Of a stretch of DNA of 14,154 nt, positions 14,154 to 14,154 are shown piece by piece. Origin of the DNA: Alistipes sp. (GTDB taxonomy: Bacteria > Bacteroidota > Bacteroidia > Bacteroidales > Rikenellaceae); NCBI GenBank assembly GCA_017559685.1, contig JAFYQY010000121.1:1-14154 (forward strand). Direction: 5' to 3'. A program made the position numbers and the translations under genes. Position 1 is the first letter of the stretch; the number at the start of each line of letters is the position of its first letter. Below the pieces are notes generated by a model. It was not told the origin of the DNA. It saw nothing but the letters and a program-made list of their open reading frames with translations, and made no database searches.

Positions 14154-14154
14154 G

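Overview
The window looks chromosomal and comes from a Bacteroidota genome, most likely order Bacteroidales. The reasons are the TypA and RpiB sequences, a TonB-dependent receptor followed by an acidic-after-Cys lipoprotein, start codons without Shine-Dalgarno sites, and a TAnnTTTG-type -7 box. I cannot name a genus. Assignments rest on motifs read by eye; no database search was possible.

Left part (1-5537, all + strand): the 3' part of typA/bipA (5' end outside the window), a GIY-YIG nuclease-like small protein 11 nt downstream, a 93-nt imperfect inverted repeat, rpiB, two consecutive terminator-like hairpins, then a two-gene unit of a TonB-dependent outer-membrane receptor (GTG start, apparently almost leaderless) and a small lipoprotein.

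Middle (5572-6161): a decayed IS3-family insertion sequence. Both ends, a 4-bp GATC target duplication, the start of orfA and the end of orfB can be read. The interior, including most of the DDE catalytic core, is deleted. It lies in the convergent gap between the lipoprotein gene and the large minus-strand operon.

Right part (6194-14154, all - strand, transcribed right to left): an operon-like array that is the most interesting part. In order of transcription it encodes: an unrecognised C-terminal fragment running off the right edge; a 143-aa protein with three membrane segments; a 544-aa tubulin/FtsZ-like GTPase with a GGTGAAG signature; a 1173-aa protein with an actin/Hsp70-type ATPase module after about 590 unrecognised residues; a 280-aa coiled-coil, Pro/Gln-linker protein; and a 359-aa membrane-anchored protein combining a degenerate SNase-like OB domain with a transglutaminase-like Cys-His-Asp domain. 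No replication, partition or phage genes are visible. My working hypothesis is a chromosomal, envelope-associated machine in which two cytoskeletal-type NTPases work with membrane proteins and an extracytoplasmic transglutaminase-fold enzyme. Its function is unknown to me. The operon looks more AT-rich than typA and its upstream genes lie outside the window.
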